Source: Streptomyces globosus (lineage in GTDB: Bacteria; Actinomycetota; Actinomycetes; Streptomycetales; Streptomycetaceae). Taken from it: a stretch of 64,000 nt of DNA. The stretch covers positions 2,545,501 through 2,609,500 of the forward strand of contig NZ_CP030862.1 of NCBI RefSeq assembly GCF_003325375.1, in the 5' to 3' direction. The notes under the pieces are model-generated. The model was not told the origin of the DNA. It did not search any database and saw nothing but the letters and a program-made list of their open reading frames with translations. This document shows, one piece after another, positions 26,357-33,994 of the stretch. A program made the position numbers and the translations under genes. Numbering within the stretch: position 1 is the stretch's first letter; every line of letters starts with the position of its first letter.

Positions 26357-27274
26357 CTAGGGGCCGGAATCGGGCGCCGCGATGGACGGGATCCGGGGAT
26401 CGTGGTGATTTCCTGCGAGCCCGGCCCGGAACCCGCCGGGGGTCAGGCCGGTCTCGCGCCGGAAGAAGCGGCAGAAGTAGGACGGGTCCGCGAATCCCGC
26501 CTGCTGAGCGACCTGGCGTACCGTCATGTCCGTGCCTGCCAGCAGCCGTTTGGCCTCCAGCGTCTGCGCCCGCCGGATCAGCCCGCCGGGGGTCAGGCCC
26601 GTCGCCTGCTTCACCGCGGCGTGCAAATGTCCCGTGGAGACACCGAGTTCGCGGGCGCAGGCAGCCACCGTCAGCTGCGCCCCGCCCGGCCGCGCGGTGA
26701 TCCTTGCGAAGGCCTCGGCGAGGCTGTCCCCCCGGTCGGCGGGCACGGCCGGCGGCGCGCCCGCCTCGGCGGCACGCGCGGCCTCCACGACCAGGATGTG
26801 CAGGTAGGCGCGGAGCACGCCTGCGTATCCGGACCGCAGGGCGCGGTACTCCTCCTCCATCGCGTCGACCAGGCCGGCGATGCGCGAGGCGTGCGCCCCC
26901 AGCGGGACCGTGGGCCGGCCGGCGAGCCGGCGCAGTGCCCGGGCGTCCTCGGGGTGTCCGCCGAGGAAGTCCTCGTGGAAGAGGACGACCTGCCCCGCCA
27001 GTCCCTCGGCCCCCTCCCAGTGGTGCACCTGGCCGGGGGTGATCACGCACAGGACGGGCGGGGCGAGGGGTCCGGGCACGAGGTCGAGGACGTGCCTGCC
27101 GGCGCCGCCGGTGACGTGGGCGATCTCGTGGAAGGTGTGCCGGTGGGGGAATCCGGCACGGGAGAGCGGGCCGATCGCGTCGAAGGAGCCGACGGCGAAC
27201 GGCAGCAGGTGGGGCTGGGGCACCTGGAGGCGGTGCAGGGGCAGTTCGGCGGCGCTTCGGCCGGTGGGCTTCAT
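26357..27274 (-). CDS. AraC-family transcriptional regulator
   Basis: 305 residues: cupin-like sensor domain (HRHTFHEIAHVTGG, ITPGQVHHWEG, LFHEDFL) and a C-terminal double HTH (LTVAACARELGVSTGHLHAAVKQATG, VRQVAQQAGFADPSYFCRFFRRETGLTPGGFR), full AraC architecture. It is upstream of, and on the same strand as, the secreted dioxygenase, and may activate it in response to an aromatic or sugar ligand. ATG 27274; the preceding GGAGGACCC gives a ribosome-binding site. Confidence 0.9.
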   Translation of the reverse strand: MKPTGRSAAELPLHRLQVPQPHLLPFAVGSFDAIGPLSRAGFPHRHTFHEIAHVTGGAGRHVLDLVPGPLAPPVLCVITPGQVHHWEGAEGLAGQVVLFHEDFLGGHPEDARALRRLAGRPTVPLGAHASRIAGLVDAMEEEYRALRSGYAGVLRAYLHILVVEAARAAEAGAPPAVPADRGDSLAEAFARITARPGGAQLTVAACARELGVSTGHLHAAVKQATGLTPGGLIRRAQTLEAKRLLAGTDMTVRQVAQQAGFADPSYFCRFFRRETGLTPGGFRAGLAGNHHDPRIPSIAAPDSGP

Positions 27275-27375
27275 GGGTCCTCCCGCATCAGGCGTCACGG
27301 CAGTGTGCGCCACCCGCGCAGGATTGGTACAGACCACCAGCCCGGGATGCCTGGCGCCCCGGCCCCCGCACCGCC

Positions 27376-27996
27376 TCAGCGGTGGTAGACCGACGCCTCG
27401 GCGAACGGCCGCGCCGCCGATGCCGGGACGGCGAGGACCGCCACCCAGGACCCGTCCGTGAACTCGATGTCCATGCGCCCCGTCTGCGCCGTCCCGCGCG
27501 GGCCCGCCCGCAGTGCGGAGACGGCCTGCCGCGGCACCTCCCAGAACTCCCGCATGACGGGCGTGGACCGCCACAGCGGGGTGACGTCCGCCAGGGCGAA
27601 CCAGCGCCGGTCCGTGACGGCGAGGACCCCGCCCGCCGAGCCGTGGGCGTTCGCCCGGCTGACGAGGAAGCGGCCGGCCGCGCTCTCCCACCCGCCCTCC
27701 ATGCCCGCCCCGTGCGGCGTCCGCGAGCCCGCCGCGTCCGGCCGGCGGACTGCGGAGTCCCCTGCGGCGGCGGGGCGCGGGTGGTGCGCGTCGGCCGCCC
27801 TCGCGTGGACGAACTGGCGCAGGGGGCGCGGGATCCGTGCCTCGATGCGCCGGGAGAGCGCCGGGGGCTCCGGCGGCGCAAGGAGCGACTCGGGCGGGTA
27901 CGGCACGCCCGGGTCGAGTTCGAAGGCGCAGGCGGCGACGAGCCGCTCGTCCTGCCGGAGGAAGTGCTGGGCCTGTTCGCGCGTCGCCTGGTTCAA
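27376..27996 (-). CDS. Conserved hypothetical protein
   Basis: 206 residues, not assigned to a family. The C-terminal 90 residues alternate strands as in a small PH-like beta fold: GGVLAVTDRRWFALADV, WEVPRQAVSALRAGPRG, MDIEFTDGSWVAVLAVPA. The middle (60-110) is Pro/Ala/Arg-rich and the N-terminus is helical and charged. No signal peptide or membrane segment. It stands alone between the AraC gene and the conservon, transcribed away from the latter. The frame has normal Streptomyces codon bias. Confidence 0.65.
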   Translation of the reverse strand: MNQATREQAQHFLRQDERLVAACAFELDPGVPYPPESLLAPPEPPALSRRIEARIPRPLRQFVHARAADAHHPRPAAAGDSAVRRPDAAGSRTPHGAGMEGGWESAAGRFLVSRANAHGSAGGVLAVTDRRWFALADVTPLWRSTPVMREFWEVPRQAVSALRAGPRGTAQTGRMDIEFTDGSWVAVLAVPASAARPFAEASVYHR

Positions 27997-28293
27997 CGCG
28001 TGCGCTCCTGTTCCGTGCGGGTCCGTGAGGAGGCGAGCCGACGAGTGGCGGGGCTCTGCCGAAGATCATTCTGCCCCCGGGGGAACCACCGGTTCCGCGC
28101 GGGGTACCAGCCAGTAGCAAACCACGGGAAAACGGCCCCGACCGGCACACGGCCGGGTTTCGGACAGAAACGCAGGACTCAACCCGGTTGTACTGTCCGG
28201 ATCATGACCTGCTGTCAAGTGCCGTGCACGGAGCCGCTAAGATTCCGGGCCGTTGTCCTATGATCATTCGCTTTCGATCGTTTGAGGGTTCTG
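27997..28293. other. Upstream region of the conservon
   Basis: 297 bp, relatively AT-rich towards 28293 (CCTATGATCATTCGCTTTCG near 28257-28276), which probably contains the cvn promoter (TATGAT 28259-28264) and the divergent promoter of the hypothetical gene. No gene seen. Confidence 0.45.
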
Positions 28294-29952
28294 ATGGTTC
28301 GCGTGGGATCGTCGCCCGGTAGTCCAGGGGCCACCTCACCCGTCGTTTGGGCGCTTCCCGCCCTGGCGACCGCAGTTGCCGCGGCGATCGCCGTCGCAGC
28401 GGTCTCCGCACCCGCCCGCACGCCCGTCGCCTGGGTCGGCGCCGTCGCCTTCGCGGCGGTCGCCCTCGCCTGCGCCGTGGCCGCCAGGCGCAGCAGGGCC
28501 GTCGCCGTCCTGCGCGCCGCCGTCGCCGCACAGGAGGCGGCCCTCGCCCGGCAGCAGACCGAGACCGTCCGCCTGGCGCAGGAGCTCCTGCCGGACGTCG
28601 TCGAGCGCCTGCGCAAGGGAGAGTTCCCGGAGGAGGTGCTCGCCTCCCTGGAGGAGCCCGGCACCCACGGACCCGGACTCACCCCGGAGTTCCGCGCCGC
28701 CCACCAGGCCGTGCTGCGCTCCGTCCTGGAGGCCGTCGTCGCCGAGGAGGACCTGCGCGACTCCGCGCAGCGCGCCTTCGTCAACATCGCACGCCGCGTC
28801 CAGGCCATCGTCCACCAGCAGGCGCAGGAACTGCGCGACATGGAGGACCGCCACGGCCGCAGCCCCGACGTCTTCGGCGACCTCCTGCGCCTCGACCACG
28901 GCACCGCGCTCATCGGGCGCCTCGCCGACTCCATCGCCGTCCTCGGCGGCGCCCGCCCCGGCCGCCAGTGGTCCAAGGCCGTCCCGCTCTACAGCGTGCT
29001 CCGCGGCGCCATGTCCCGGATCATCGACTACCAGCGCGTGGAGCTCCACTCGGTCTCCCAGGTCGCCGTGGTCGGCCCGGCGGTCGAACCGCTCATCCAC
29101 GCCCTCGCCGAGCTCCTCGACAACGCCACCCGCTACTCGCCGCCGCAGACCAAGGTCCACCTGACCGCCGTCGACGTGAACTCGGGCATCGCCGTCGAGA
29201 TCGAGGACGGCGGCGTCAGCATGAGCGAGGAGGCCCGCAGGCGCGCCGAGCGGATGCTGCGCCAGGCACAGGAGGGCATCGACCTCGCCGACCTCGGCGA
29301 GACGCCCCGCCTGGGCCTCGCCGTCGTCGGCCGGCTCTCGCAGGCCTACGACTTCCAGGTCTCGCTGCGCGCGTCGGCGTACGGCGGCGTCCGCGCCGTC
29401 CTCGTCATCCCGCAGACCCTGATCACCGCCAGTGCCTCGGCGAGCGGCGTCGCCCACGGCATCGGCACCGCCTCCGGCCCCCGGGCCGCGCTGCCCGTCG
29501 GCGGGGCCGAGACCCTGCCCCCCGCCGCCCCCGAGGCGCTGCCCGCCGCGGTCGAGGACCGGTCCGCCGCCGGGGAGCACGCGGCGGCCTCCGACGACGC
29601 GCCCGCCGCGGTCCGCCCGCCGGCCGCAGGCCGCCCCGCGACCGGCCCCCGGCATCCCGAGGACGACGAGGTGCCCCTGGTCACCGAGCGGACCGCGACC
29701 GGCCTCCCGCAGCGCCGCCGCCGCACCCGCGCAGCGGCCCCGGACGAGACCGCCGCGGCCCCGTCCGCGGCGCCGGCCGCACCCGCCACGGCCGCCGCCG
29801 CACCCGAACCCGAACCCGGCATGTGGCTGGCCGCCTTCCAGGGCGGCCTCACCGGGGACAGCAGCAGCAAGACCGTCCCGAGCCGCCGTGCCGCAGCAAG
29901 CCCGAACACAGACGCCTCGCCGAACACGGCGAGCAAGGGGGAACAGCCATGA
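28294..29952 (+). CDS. cvnA: Conservon sensor histidine kinase-like protein CvnA
   Basis: 552 residues. Two N-terminal membrane helices (VVWALPALATAVAAAIAVAAV and WVGAVAFAAVALACAVAA), a helical linker, a dimerisation helix with RLDHGTALIGRLADSIAVLGG, and a HATPase_c domain (LAELLDNATRYSPPQTKVHL, EIEDGGVSMSEEARRRAERM, LGLAVVGRLSQAYDFQVSLR). A 180-residue Ala/Pro/Arg tail follows. Conservons encode a receptor-like complex at the membrane coupling a CvnA kinase to a CvnD GTPase, analogous to eukaryotic GPCR modules. ATG 28294 with GAGG 6 nt upstream is preferred to TTG 28282. Overlaps cvnB by 4 bp. Confidence 0.93.
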   Translation: MVRVGSSPGSPGATSPVVWALPALATAVAAAIAVAAVSAPARTPVAWVGAVAFAAVALACAVAARRSRAVAVLRAAVAAQEAALARQQTETVRLAQELLPDVVERLRKGEFPEEVLASLEEPGTHGPGLTPEFRAAHQAVLRSVLEAVVAEEDLRDSAQRAFVNIARRVQAIVHQQAQELRDMEDRHGRSPDVFGDLLRLDHGTALIGRLADSIAVLGGARPGRQWSKAVPLYSVLRGAMSRIIDYQRVELHSVSQVAVVGPAVEPLIHALAELLDNATRYSPPQTKVHLTAVDVNSGIAVEIEDGGVSMSEEARRRAERMLRQAQEGIDLADLGETPRLGLAVVGRLSQAYDFQVSLRASAYGGVRAVLVIPQTLITASASASGVAHGIGTASGPRAALPVGGAETLPPAAPEALPAAVEDRSAAGEHAAASDDAPAAVRPPAAGRPATGPRHPEDDEVPLVTERTATGLPQRRRRTRAAAPDETAAAPSAAPAAPATAAAAPEPEPGMWLAAFQGGLTGDSSSKTVPSRRAAASPNTDASPNTASKGEQP

Positions 29953-30386
29953 GTCAGCAGCAGAGCAACATGGACTGGATGCTCAAGGACCTGGCCGAAA
30001 GCGTTCCGCAGACCCGCCACGTCATCGTCCTGTCCGCCGACGGCCTGCGCATGGCCCAGTACGGCACGGAGACCGACACCGCCGACCGGCTCGCCGCCGC
30101 CTGCGCCGGACTCCAGAGCCTCGCCGGCGCCGTCGCCGCCGAACTCCCGCACAGCAGCGGCCGGATGCGGCTCGTCGTGATCGAGATGGACGGCGGGTTC
30201 TTCTACCTGATGGCGGCCGGCGCGGGCGCCTACCTGGCCGTCCTGGCCGACGAGGGAGTCGACGCAGGCCTGATGGGCCAGCGCATGCGCGACCTGGTCG
30301 CCCGTATCGGCGAGCACCTGAGCAGCCCGCCGCGGGCCGGAGACGCCTCCGGAGCCACCGCGCCCGGGGGAGGGCTGACCGCGTGA
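29949..30386 (+). CDS. cvnB: Roadblock/LC7 domain protein CvnB
   Basis: 145 residues. The roadblock/LC7 fold is clear: MDWMLKDLAESVPQTRHVIVLSADGLRMAQYG, LAAACAGLQSLAGAVAAEL, MRLVVIEMDGGFFYLMAAG and AYLAVLADEGVDAGLMGQRM. These proteins act as GTPase regulators or scaffolds (MglB-like) for the CvnD switch. A flexible tail follows from about residue 125. It overlaps cvnA (ATGA) and cvnC (GTGA), so the operon is translationally coupled. Confidence 0.94.
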   Translation: MSQQQSNMDWMLKDLAESVPQTRHVIVLSADGLRMAQYGTETDTADRLAAACAGLQSLAGAVAAELPHSSGRMRLVVIEMDGGFFYLMAAGAGAYLAVLADEGVDAGLMGQRMRDLVARIGEHLSSPPRAGDASGATAPGGGLTA

Positions 30387-30742
30387 GCAACCCGGGCCGG
30401 GACTGGGAAGACGGCACTCCCGAGCGGCTCTACGTGATCACGGGTGGGCGGAGCGGACCGGTGTCCCCGGTCCCGCTCGACCTCGTCACCCTGATCATCG
30501 CCAAGTCGGGGCCCAGGCCCGGGATGCAACCCGAGCACGCAGCGATCATGAGGATGTGCAGGTCACCGCTGTCGGTGGCAGAGATCTCCGCGTACCTCGC
30601 GCTGCCGGTCAGCGTGGTCACCGTCCTGCTGGGCGACCTGGTCACCGCCGGCCACGTGCTCTCACGCCCGCCCGTCGCCCCCGCCAAACTCCCCGACCTG
30701 GCACTGATAGAGGCAGTCATCGATGGACTACGCAAGCTCTGA
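30383..30742 (+). CDS. cvnC: DUF742 protein CvnC
   Basis: 119 residues of the DUF742 family found only in conservons and related loci. Conserved parts: ERLYVITGGRSGPV, VPLDLVTLIIAKSG, EHAAIMRMCRSPLSVAEISA and LGDLVTAGHVLSRPP; the second half has a winged-helix-like look. Exact function unknown; it is assumed to be part of the CvnA-D complex. GTG 30383 overlaps the cvnB stop; the 3' end overlaps cvnD by 20 bp. Confidence 0.93.
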   Translation: MSNPGRDWEDGTPERLYVITGGRSGPVSPVPLDLVTLIIAKSGPRPGMQPEHAAIMRMCRSPLSVAEISAYLALPVSVVTVLLGDLVTAGHVLSRPPVAPAKLPDLALIEAVIDGLRKL

Positions 30743-31373
30743 GCCGCCGCCCACGGCCCCCCACCGCGGTCATCCCCCGGCCGGCCCCCGGAGCGAGGAC
30801 GCCCTCCCCGCCACGGCGGCGGCCGCCGTCAAGGTGGTCATCGTCGGCGGCTTCGGCGTCGGCAAGACGACCCTGGTCGGCTCCGTGAGCGAGATCCGCC
30901 CGCTCACCACCGAGGAGACGATGACGCAGGCAGGCGTCGGAGTCGACGACACGGCCGGAGTGGAGCGGAAGACCTCCACCACCGTGGCCATGGACTTCGG
31001 CCGCATCAGCATCAACGAGGAACTGGTGCTGTACCTCTTCGGCACCCCCGGACAGCAGCGCTTCTGGTTCCTGTGGCGCGGACTGTTCGAGGGCGCCCTC
31101 GGCGCGGTGGTCCTGGTCGACACCCGCCGGCTGGAGGTCAGCTTCGACGTCATCGGGCGCCTGGAGGAGCGCGGTGTGCCCTTCGTCGTCGCCGTCAACG
31201 CCTTCCCCGACGCGCCCGAGCACCCGCTGGAGGAGCTGCGCGCCGCGCTCGACCTGCCCGAGTCGGTCCCGCTCGTCGTCTGCGACGCCCGCCGCCGCGA
31301 CTCCAGCCGCGACGTCCTCATGACGCTGATGCGCTACCTGCACTCCCTCGCCGCAACCCCGGAGGCCCGGTAG
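30723..31373 (+). CDS. cvnD: Ras-like GTP/ATP-binding protein CvnD
   Basis: 216 residues. After a Pro-rich N-terminus of 35 residues comes a small GTPase-like domain: P-loop VVIVGGFGVGKTTLVGSVSE, a switch region with TTVAMDFGRI, the G3-equivalent LYLFGTPGQQRFWFLWRGL, ALGAVVLVDTRRLEVSF and VVAVNAFPDA in place of NKxD. It is the switch protein of the conservon. ATG lies inside the end of cvnC. The operon ends here; the next gene has its own promoter 60 bp downstream. Confidence 0.94.
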   Translation: MDYASSEPPPTAPHRGHPPAGPRSEDALPATAAAAVKVVIVGGFGVGKTTLVGSVSEIRPLTTEETMTQAGVGVDDTAGVERKTSTTVAMDFGRISINEELVLYLFGTPGQQRFWFLWRGLFEGALGAVVLVDTRRLEVSFDVIGRLEERGVPFVVAVNAFPDAPEHPLEELRAALDLPESVPLVVCDARRRDSSRDVLMTLMRYLHSLAATPEAR

Positions 31374-31430
31374 GCGCGCCCGTCCGGCCGGAAGGGCGCC
31401 GGTTCACGGCGGAGGCGTGTCCGGCGCCCC

Positions 31431-31442
31431 TATGATGCGAAC
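31431..31442 (+). promoter_or_regulatory. Leaderless promoter -10 element TATGAT
   Basis: A consensus TATGAT (31431-31436) lies exactly 6 nt before the ATG at 31443, with no Shine-Dalgarno between. Transcription would start at or next to the A of ATG, the typical geometry of actinobacterial leaderless mRNAs. Confidence 0.65.
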
Positions 31443-33071
31443 ATGCGTACGAACGAGGGGGAGGGGCGGCCCTCCCTGACGGCCGAACTGACCGGTGCCG
31501 AATTGCAGCGCTGGTACTGGACACTGGCCGAGCTCACCGCGCTCGCCCGGGCCATGGGGCTCTCCTCCGGCGGCGGCAAGGCCGCCGTGACCGCGCGGCT
31601 GGCCGCCGCACTCGACGGCCGCCCGGCCGCCGAACCGGTCCGGCCCGCCCCCCGCAGGGCGGGCCGGCAGCTCGCCGCGCCCGTCGACGGCCGTACGGCC
31701 ATCCCGCCGGGCCAGCGGTGCAGCCAGGTCCTCAGGGAGTTCTTCACCCGCGAGATCGGGCCGTCCTTCCACTTCGACGCAGCCATGCGGGACTACATCG
31801 CCCAGGGAGCCGGCCGCACCCTCGCCGAGGCCGTCGCCCACTGGCACACCACCCGCACCGCCGCCGCCCGACCCCAGGAGATCGGCGGCCAGTTCGAGTT
31901 CAACCGCTTCCTGCGCGACTGGCACGCCCGCCACCCCGGCAGGCCCCGCGCCGAGGCCCTGGCCGCCTGGCGGGCCCACCGCTCCCGCCCCCGCAGCCGA
32001 CCGTCCATACTGGCTGCCGTGAACAGCGAAGACGCCGCCGACCACATCCTGGCCCACCGGCAGGGGCGCACCGGGGTGGTCACCCTCAACCGCCCCCGGG
32101 CCCTGAACGCCCTCACACACCCCATGGTGCTGCGCATGGAGGAGGTCCTCCGCGCCTGGGCGGACGACCCGGAGGTGGAGCAGGTCCTCGTCCGCGGCGC
32201 CGGCGACCGCGGCCTGTGCGCGGGCGGCGACATCCGGGCCATCCACGACGACGCCAAGGCGGGCACCTCCGCCTCGGCCGCCTTCTGGCGCGACGAGTAC
32301 CGGCTCAACGCGCTCATCGCCCGCTACCCCAAGCCGTACGTCGCCTTCATGGACGGCATCACCATGGGCGGCGGCGTCGGCGTGTCCGCCCACGGCAGCG
32401 TCCGCGTCGTCACCGAGCGCTCCCGCGTCGCCATGCCGGAGACCGGCATCGGCTTCGTCCCCGACGTGGGCGGCACCTGGCTGCTCTCCCGCGCCCCCGG
32501 CCGGCTCGGCACCCACCTCGCGCTCACCGGCTCGGCCGTCGGCGCCGCCGACGCGCTGCTGTGCGGCCTCGCCGACCACCACGTGCCCGCGGAACACCTC
32601 CCCGACCTGGCCGCCGCCCTCGCCGAGGCCCCCGCCCGCGAGGCCGTCGCGCGGTTCGCCACCGAACCCGCCCCGGGCGTCCTCGCCGCCCGGCGGCACT
32701 GGATCGACCGCTGCCACGCCGCCGACACCGTCGAGGAGACCCTCGACCGGCTCCTCGCCGAGGACGACCCGGCCGCGAAGGAGGCCGCCGAGGCGCTCCT
32801 CGCCAAGTCGCCGACCGCGCTGAAGGCCACCCTCGCCGCGATGCGCCGCACCGCCGCCCTCACCTCGCTGGAGGAGGCCCTCGCCCAGGAATACCGGGTC
32901 TCCTGCAACGCCCTGCGCTCACCCGACCTCGTCGAGGGCATCCGCGCCCAGGTCGTCGACAAGGACCGCACCCCGCGCTGGAACCCCGCCGCGCTCGCCG
33001 ACGTGTCCGACGCCGACGTGGCCCGGTTCTTCGAGCCGCCCGCCGACGCGGCCGCGGCGGATCAGCGGTAG
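31443..33071 (+). CDS. DUF6434/SAP-like segment fused in frame to a 3-hydroxyisobutyryl-CoA hydrolase-like enzyme
   Basis: One uninterrupted 542-residue frame. Residues 1-185 form a SAP-like part (LTGAELQRWYWTLAELTALARAMGLSSGGGKAAVTARLAAAL) plus a DUF6434 domain (TAIPPGQRCSQVLREFFTREIGPSFHFDAAMRDYI, FEFNRFLRDWHARHPG). From residue 193 it becomes a crotonase-fold hydrolase that normally stands alone. No stop codon lies between. The second part has its own GTG at 32019 (separate entry). Either a true fusion or two genes whose boundary lost its stop codon; I favour dual use: a fusion from the TATGAT promoter plus the shorter enzyme. DUF6434/SAP proteins may bind nucleic acids, but this is not shown. 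Confidence 0.7.
   Translation: MRTNEGEGRPSLTAELTGAELQRWYWTLAELTALARAMGLSSGGGKAAVTARLAAALDGRPAAEPVRPAPRRAGRQLAAPVDGRTAIPPGQRCSQVLREFFTREIGPSFHFDAAMRDYIAQGAGRTLAEAVAHWHTTRTAAARPQEIGGQFEFNRFLRDWHARHPGRPRAEALAAWRAHRSRPRSRPSILAAVNSEDAADHILAHRQGRTGVVTLNRPRALNALTHPMVLRMEEVLRAWADDPEVEQVLVRGAGDRGLCAGGDIRAIHDDAKAGTSASAAFWRDEYRLNALIARYPKPYVAFMDGITMGGGVGVSAHGSVRVVTERSRVAMPETGIGFVPDVGGTWLLSRAPGRLGTHLALTGSAVGAADALLCGLADHHVPAEHLPDLAAALAEAPAREAVARFATEPAPGVLAARRHWIDRCHAADTVEETLDRLLAEDDPAAKEAAEALLAKSPTALKATLAAMRRTAALTSLEEALAQEYRVSCNALRSPDLVEGIRAQVVDKDRTPRWNPAALADVSDADVARFFEPPADAAAADQR
32019..33071 (+). CDS. Enoyl-CoA hydratase/isomerase-family, 3-hydroxyisobutyryl-CoA hydrolase type (internal start)
   Basis: 350 residues from GTG 32019, the usual length for HIBYL-CoA hydrolase, which releases 3-hydroxyisobutyrate in valine degradation. 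Motifs: VVTLNRPRALNALTHPMVL, GDRGLCAGGDIRAIHDDAK (oxyanion loop), MDGITMGGGVGVSAHGS and MPETGIGFVPDVGGTWLLSR, with the Glu and Asp expected of hydrolases; the C-terminal QEYRVSCN.LRSPDLVEGIRAQVVDKDRTPRW is typical. CATACT lies 8 nt upstream of the GTG (32007-32012 region), compatible with a leaderless start. The same bases are also read as the C-terminal part of the longer fused frame. Its end overlaps the convergent SDR gene by 10 bp. Confidence 0.8.
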   Translation: MNSEDAADHILAHRQGRTGVVTLNRPRALNALTHPMVLRMEEVLRAWADDPEVEQVLVRGAGDRGLCAGGDIRAIHDDAKAGTSASAAFWRDEYRLNALIARYPKPYVAFMDGITMGGGVGVSAHGSVRVVTERSRVAMPETGIGFVPDVGGTWLLSRAPGRLGTHLALTGSAVGAADALLCGLADHHVPAEHLPDLAAALAEAPAREAVARFATEPAPGVLAARRHWIDRCHAADTVEETLDRLLAEDDPAAKEAAEALLAKSPTALKATLAAMRRTAALTSLEEALAQEYRVSCNALRSPDLVEGIRAQVVDKDRTPRWNPAALADVSDADVARFFEPPADAAAADQR

Positions 33072-33985
33072 CCGGCGGTGTCCGCCGGCAGGCCCGGATC
33101 CTGCACCTCGACCAGGTACCGCCAGGCGTCCGGCCGGCTCCCGTCCAGGTCCGTGAACCCGTACACCCGGGCGAGCTGCCCGCTGGAGAGCGACTGCCCG
33201 TTCCAGCGGGCGGCCTCCGGGTCGGCGGCGAGCGCGGCGACCGCCCGGCCCACGTACGCGGGGCTCTCCGAGATCGCGAAGTGCGGGACCCGCTCCAGTG
33301 CGTCCCGCCAGTTCGCCTCGGTCACCCCGAAGGTGTCGAGCATCATCTCCGAGCGCAGCCAGCCCGGCGTCAGCGCGACCGCCGTCGCCCCGCGCGGGCC
33401 CAGCTCGTGCCCCAGCGCGAACGCCATCCGCAGCACCGCCGACTTCGCGATGTCGTAGAAGAACGACACGCGGTACCGGCTCGCGTTGTACTCGGCGGTC
33501 CCGTCCGTCATCTCCACCACCAGCCCGCCCGGCCGCCGCAGCAGCAGCGGCATCGCGAAGTGGCTGGTGATGGCGTGGGTGTCGACGGCGAGCCGCAGCA
33601 GCCGCAGCCCGTTGTCCAGGTCGTGGTCCCACACGGTGCCGTCCCACTCGAACAGCAGCTCGCCGCCCCAGATGTCGTTCACCAGCACGTCCAGGCGCCC
33701 CTGTTCGGCGTCGATCCGCCGGACCAGGGCCTCCACCTGCTCGGGCACCAGGTGGTCGGCGACGACCGCGATTCCCTTCCCGCCCGCCGCCGTGACCAGC
33801 TCCGCGGTCTCCTCCACCGTCTCCGGCCGGTCGTACTCCGAGCGCCGGCCGCGCGTGCTGCGCCCCGTCACGTACACCGTCGCGCCCTGCGCGCCCAGTT
33901 CGACCGCGATGCCGCGCCCCGCGCCCCGCGTCGCACCGGCGACCAGGGCGACCTTCCCGTCAAGCGTCTGCTGTGCCTGCGCCAT
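33062..33985 (-). CDS. SDR-family oxidoreductase
   Basis: 307-residue short-chain dehydrogenase of the DHRS1-like branch. Cofactor motif VALVAGATRGAGRGIAVELG and the acidic/Arg motif VTGRSTRGRRSEYDRPET suggest NADP(H). LDVLVNDIWGGE replaces the usual NNAG, and the catalytic Tyr-Lys pair is in SFFYDIAKSAVLRM. The C-terminal extension AYVGRAVAALAADPEAARWNGQ and DLDGSRPDAWRYL is typical of this group. Substrate unknown. ATG 33985; transcribed just downstream of the molybdoenzyme gene, 9 bp apart, so probably the same operon. Confidence 0.88.
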   Translation of the reverse strand: MAQAQQTLDGKVALVAGATRGAGRGIAVELGAQGATVYVTGRSTRGRRSEYDRPETVEETAELVTAAGGKGIAVVADHLVPEQVEALVRRIDAEQGRLDVLVNDIWGGELLFEWDGTVWDHDLDNGLRLLRLAVDTHAITSHFAMPLLLRRPGGLVVEMTDGTAEYNASRYRVSFFYDIAKSAVLRMAFALGHELGPRGATAVALTPGWLRSEMMLDTFGVTEANWRDALERVPHFAISESPAYVGRAVAALAADPEAARWNGQSLSSGQLARVYGFTDLDGSRPDAWRYLVEVQDPGLPADTAGYR

Positions 33986-33994
33986 GCCCCGACC

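Noticed and set aside
28282..28293. TTG 28282 as the cvnA start
   Set aside because: ATG 28294 has a GAGG ribosome-binding site at the correct distance, while nothing suitable lies before the TTG.
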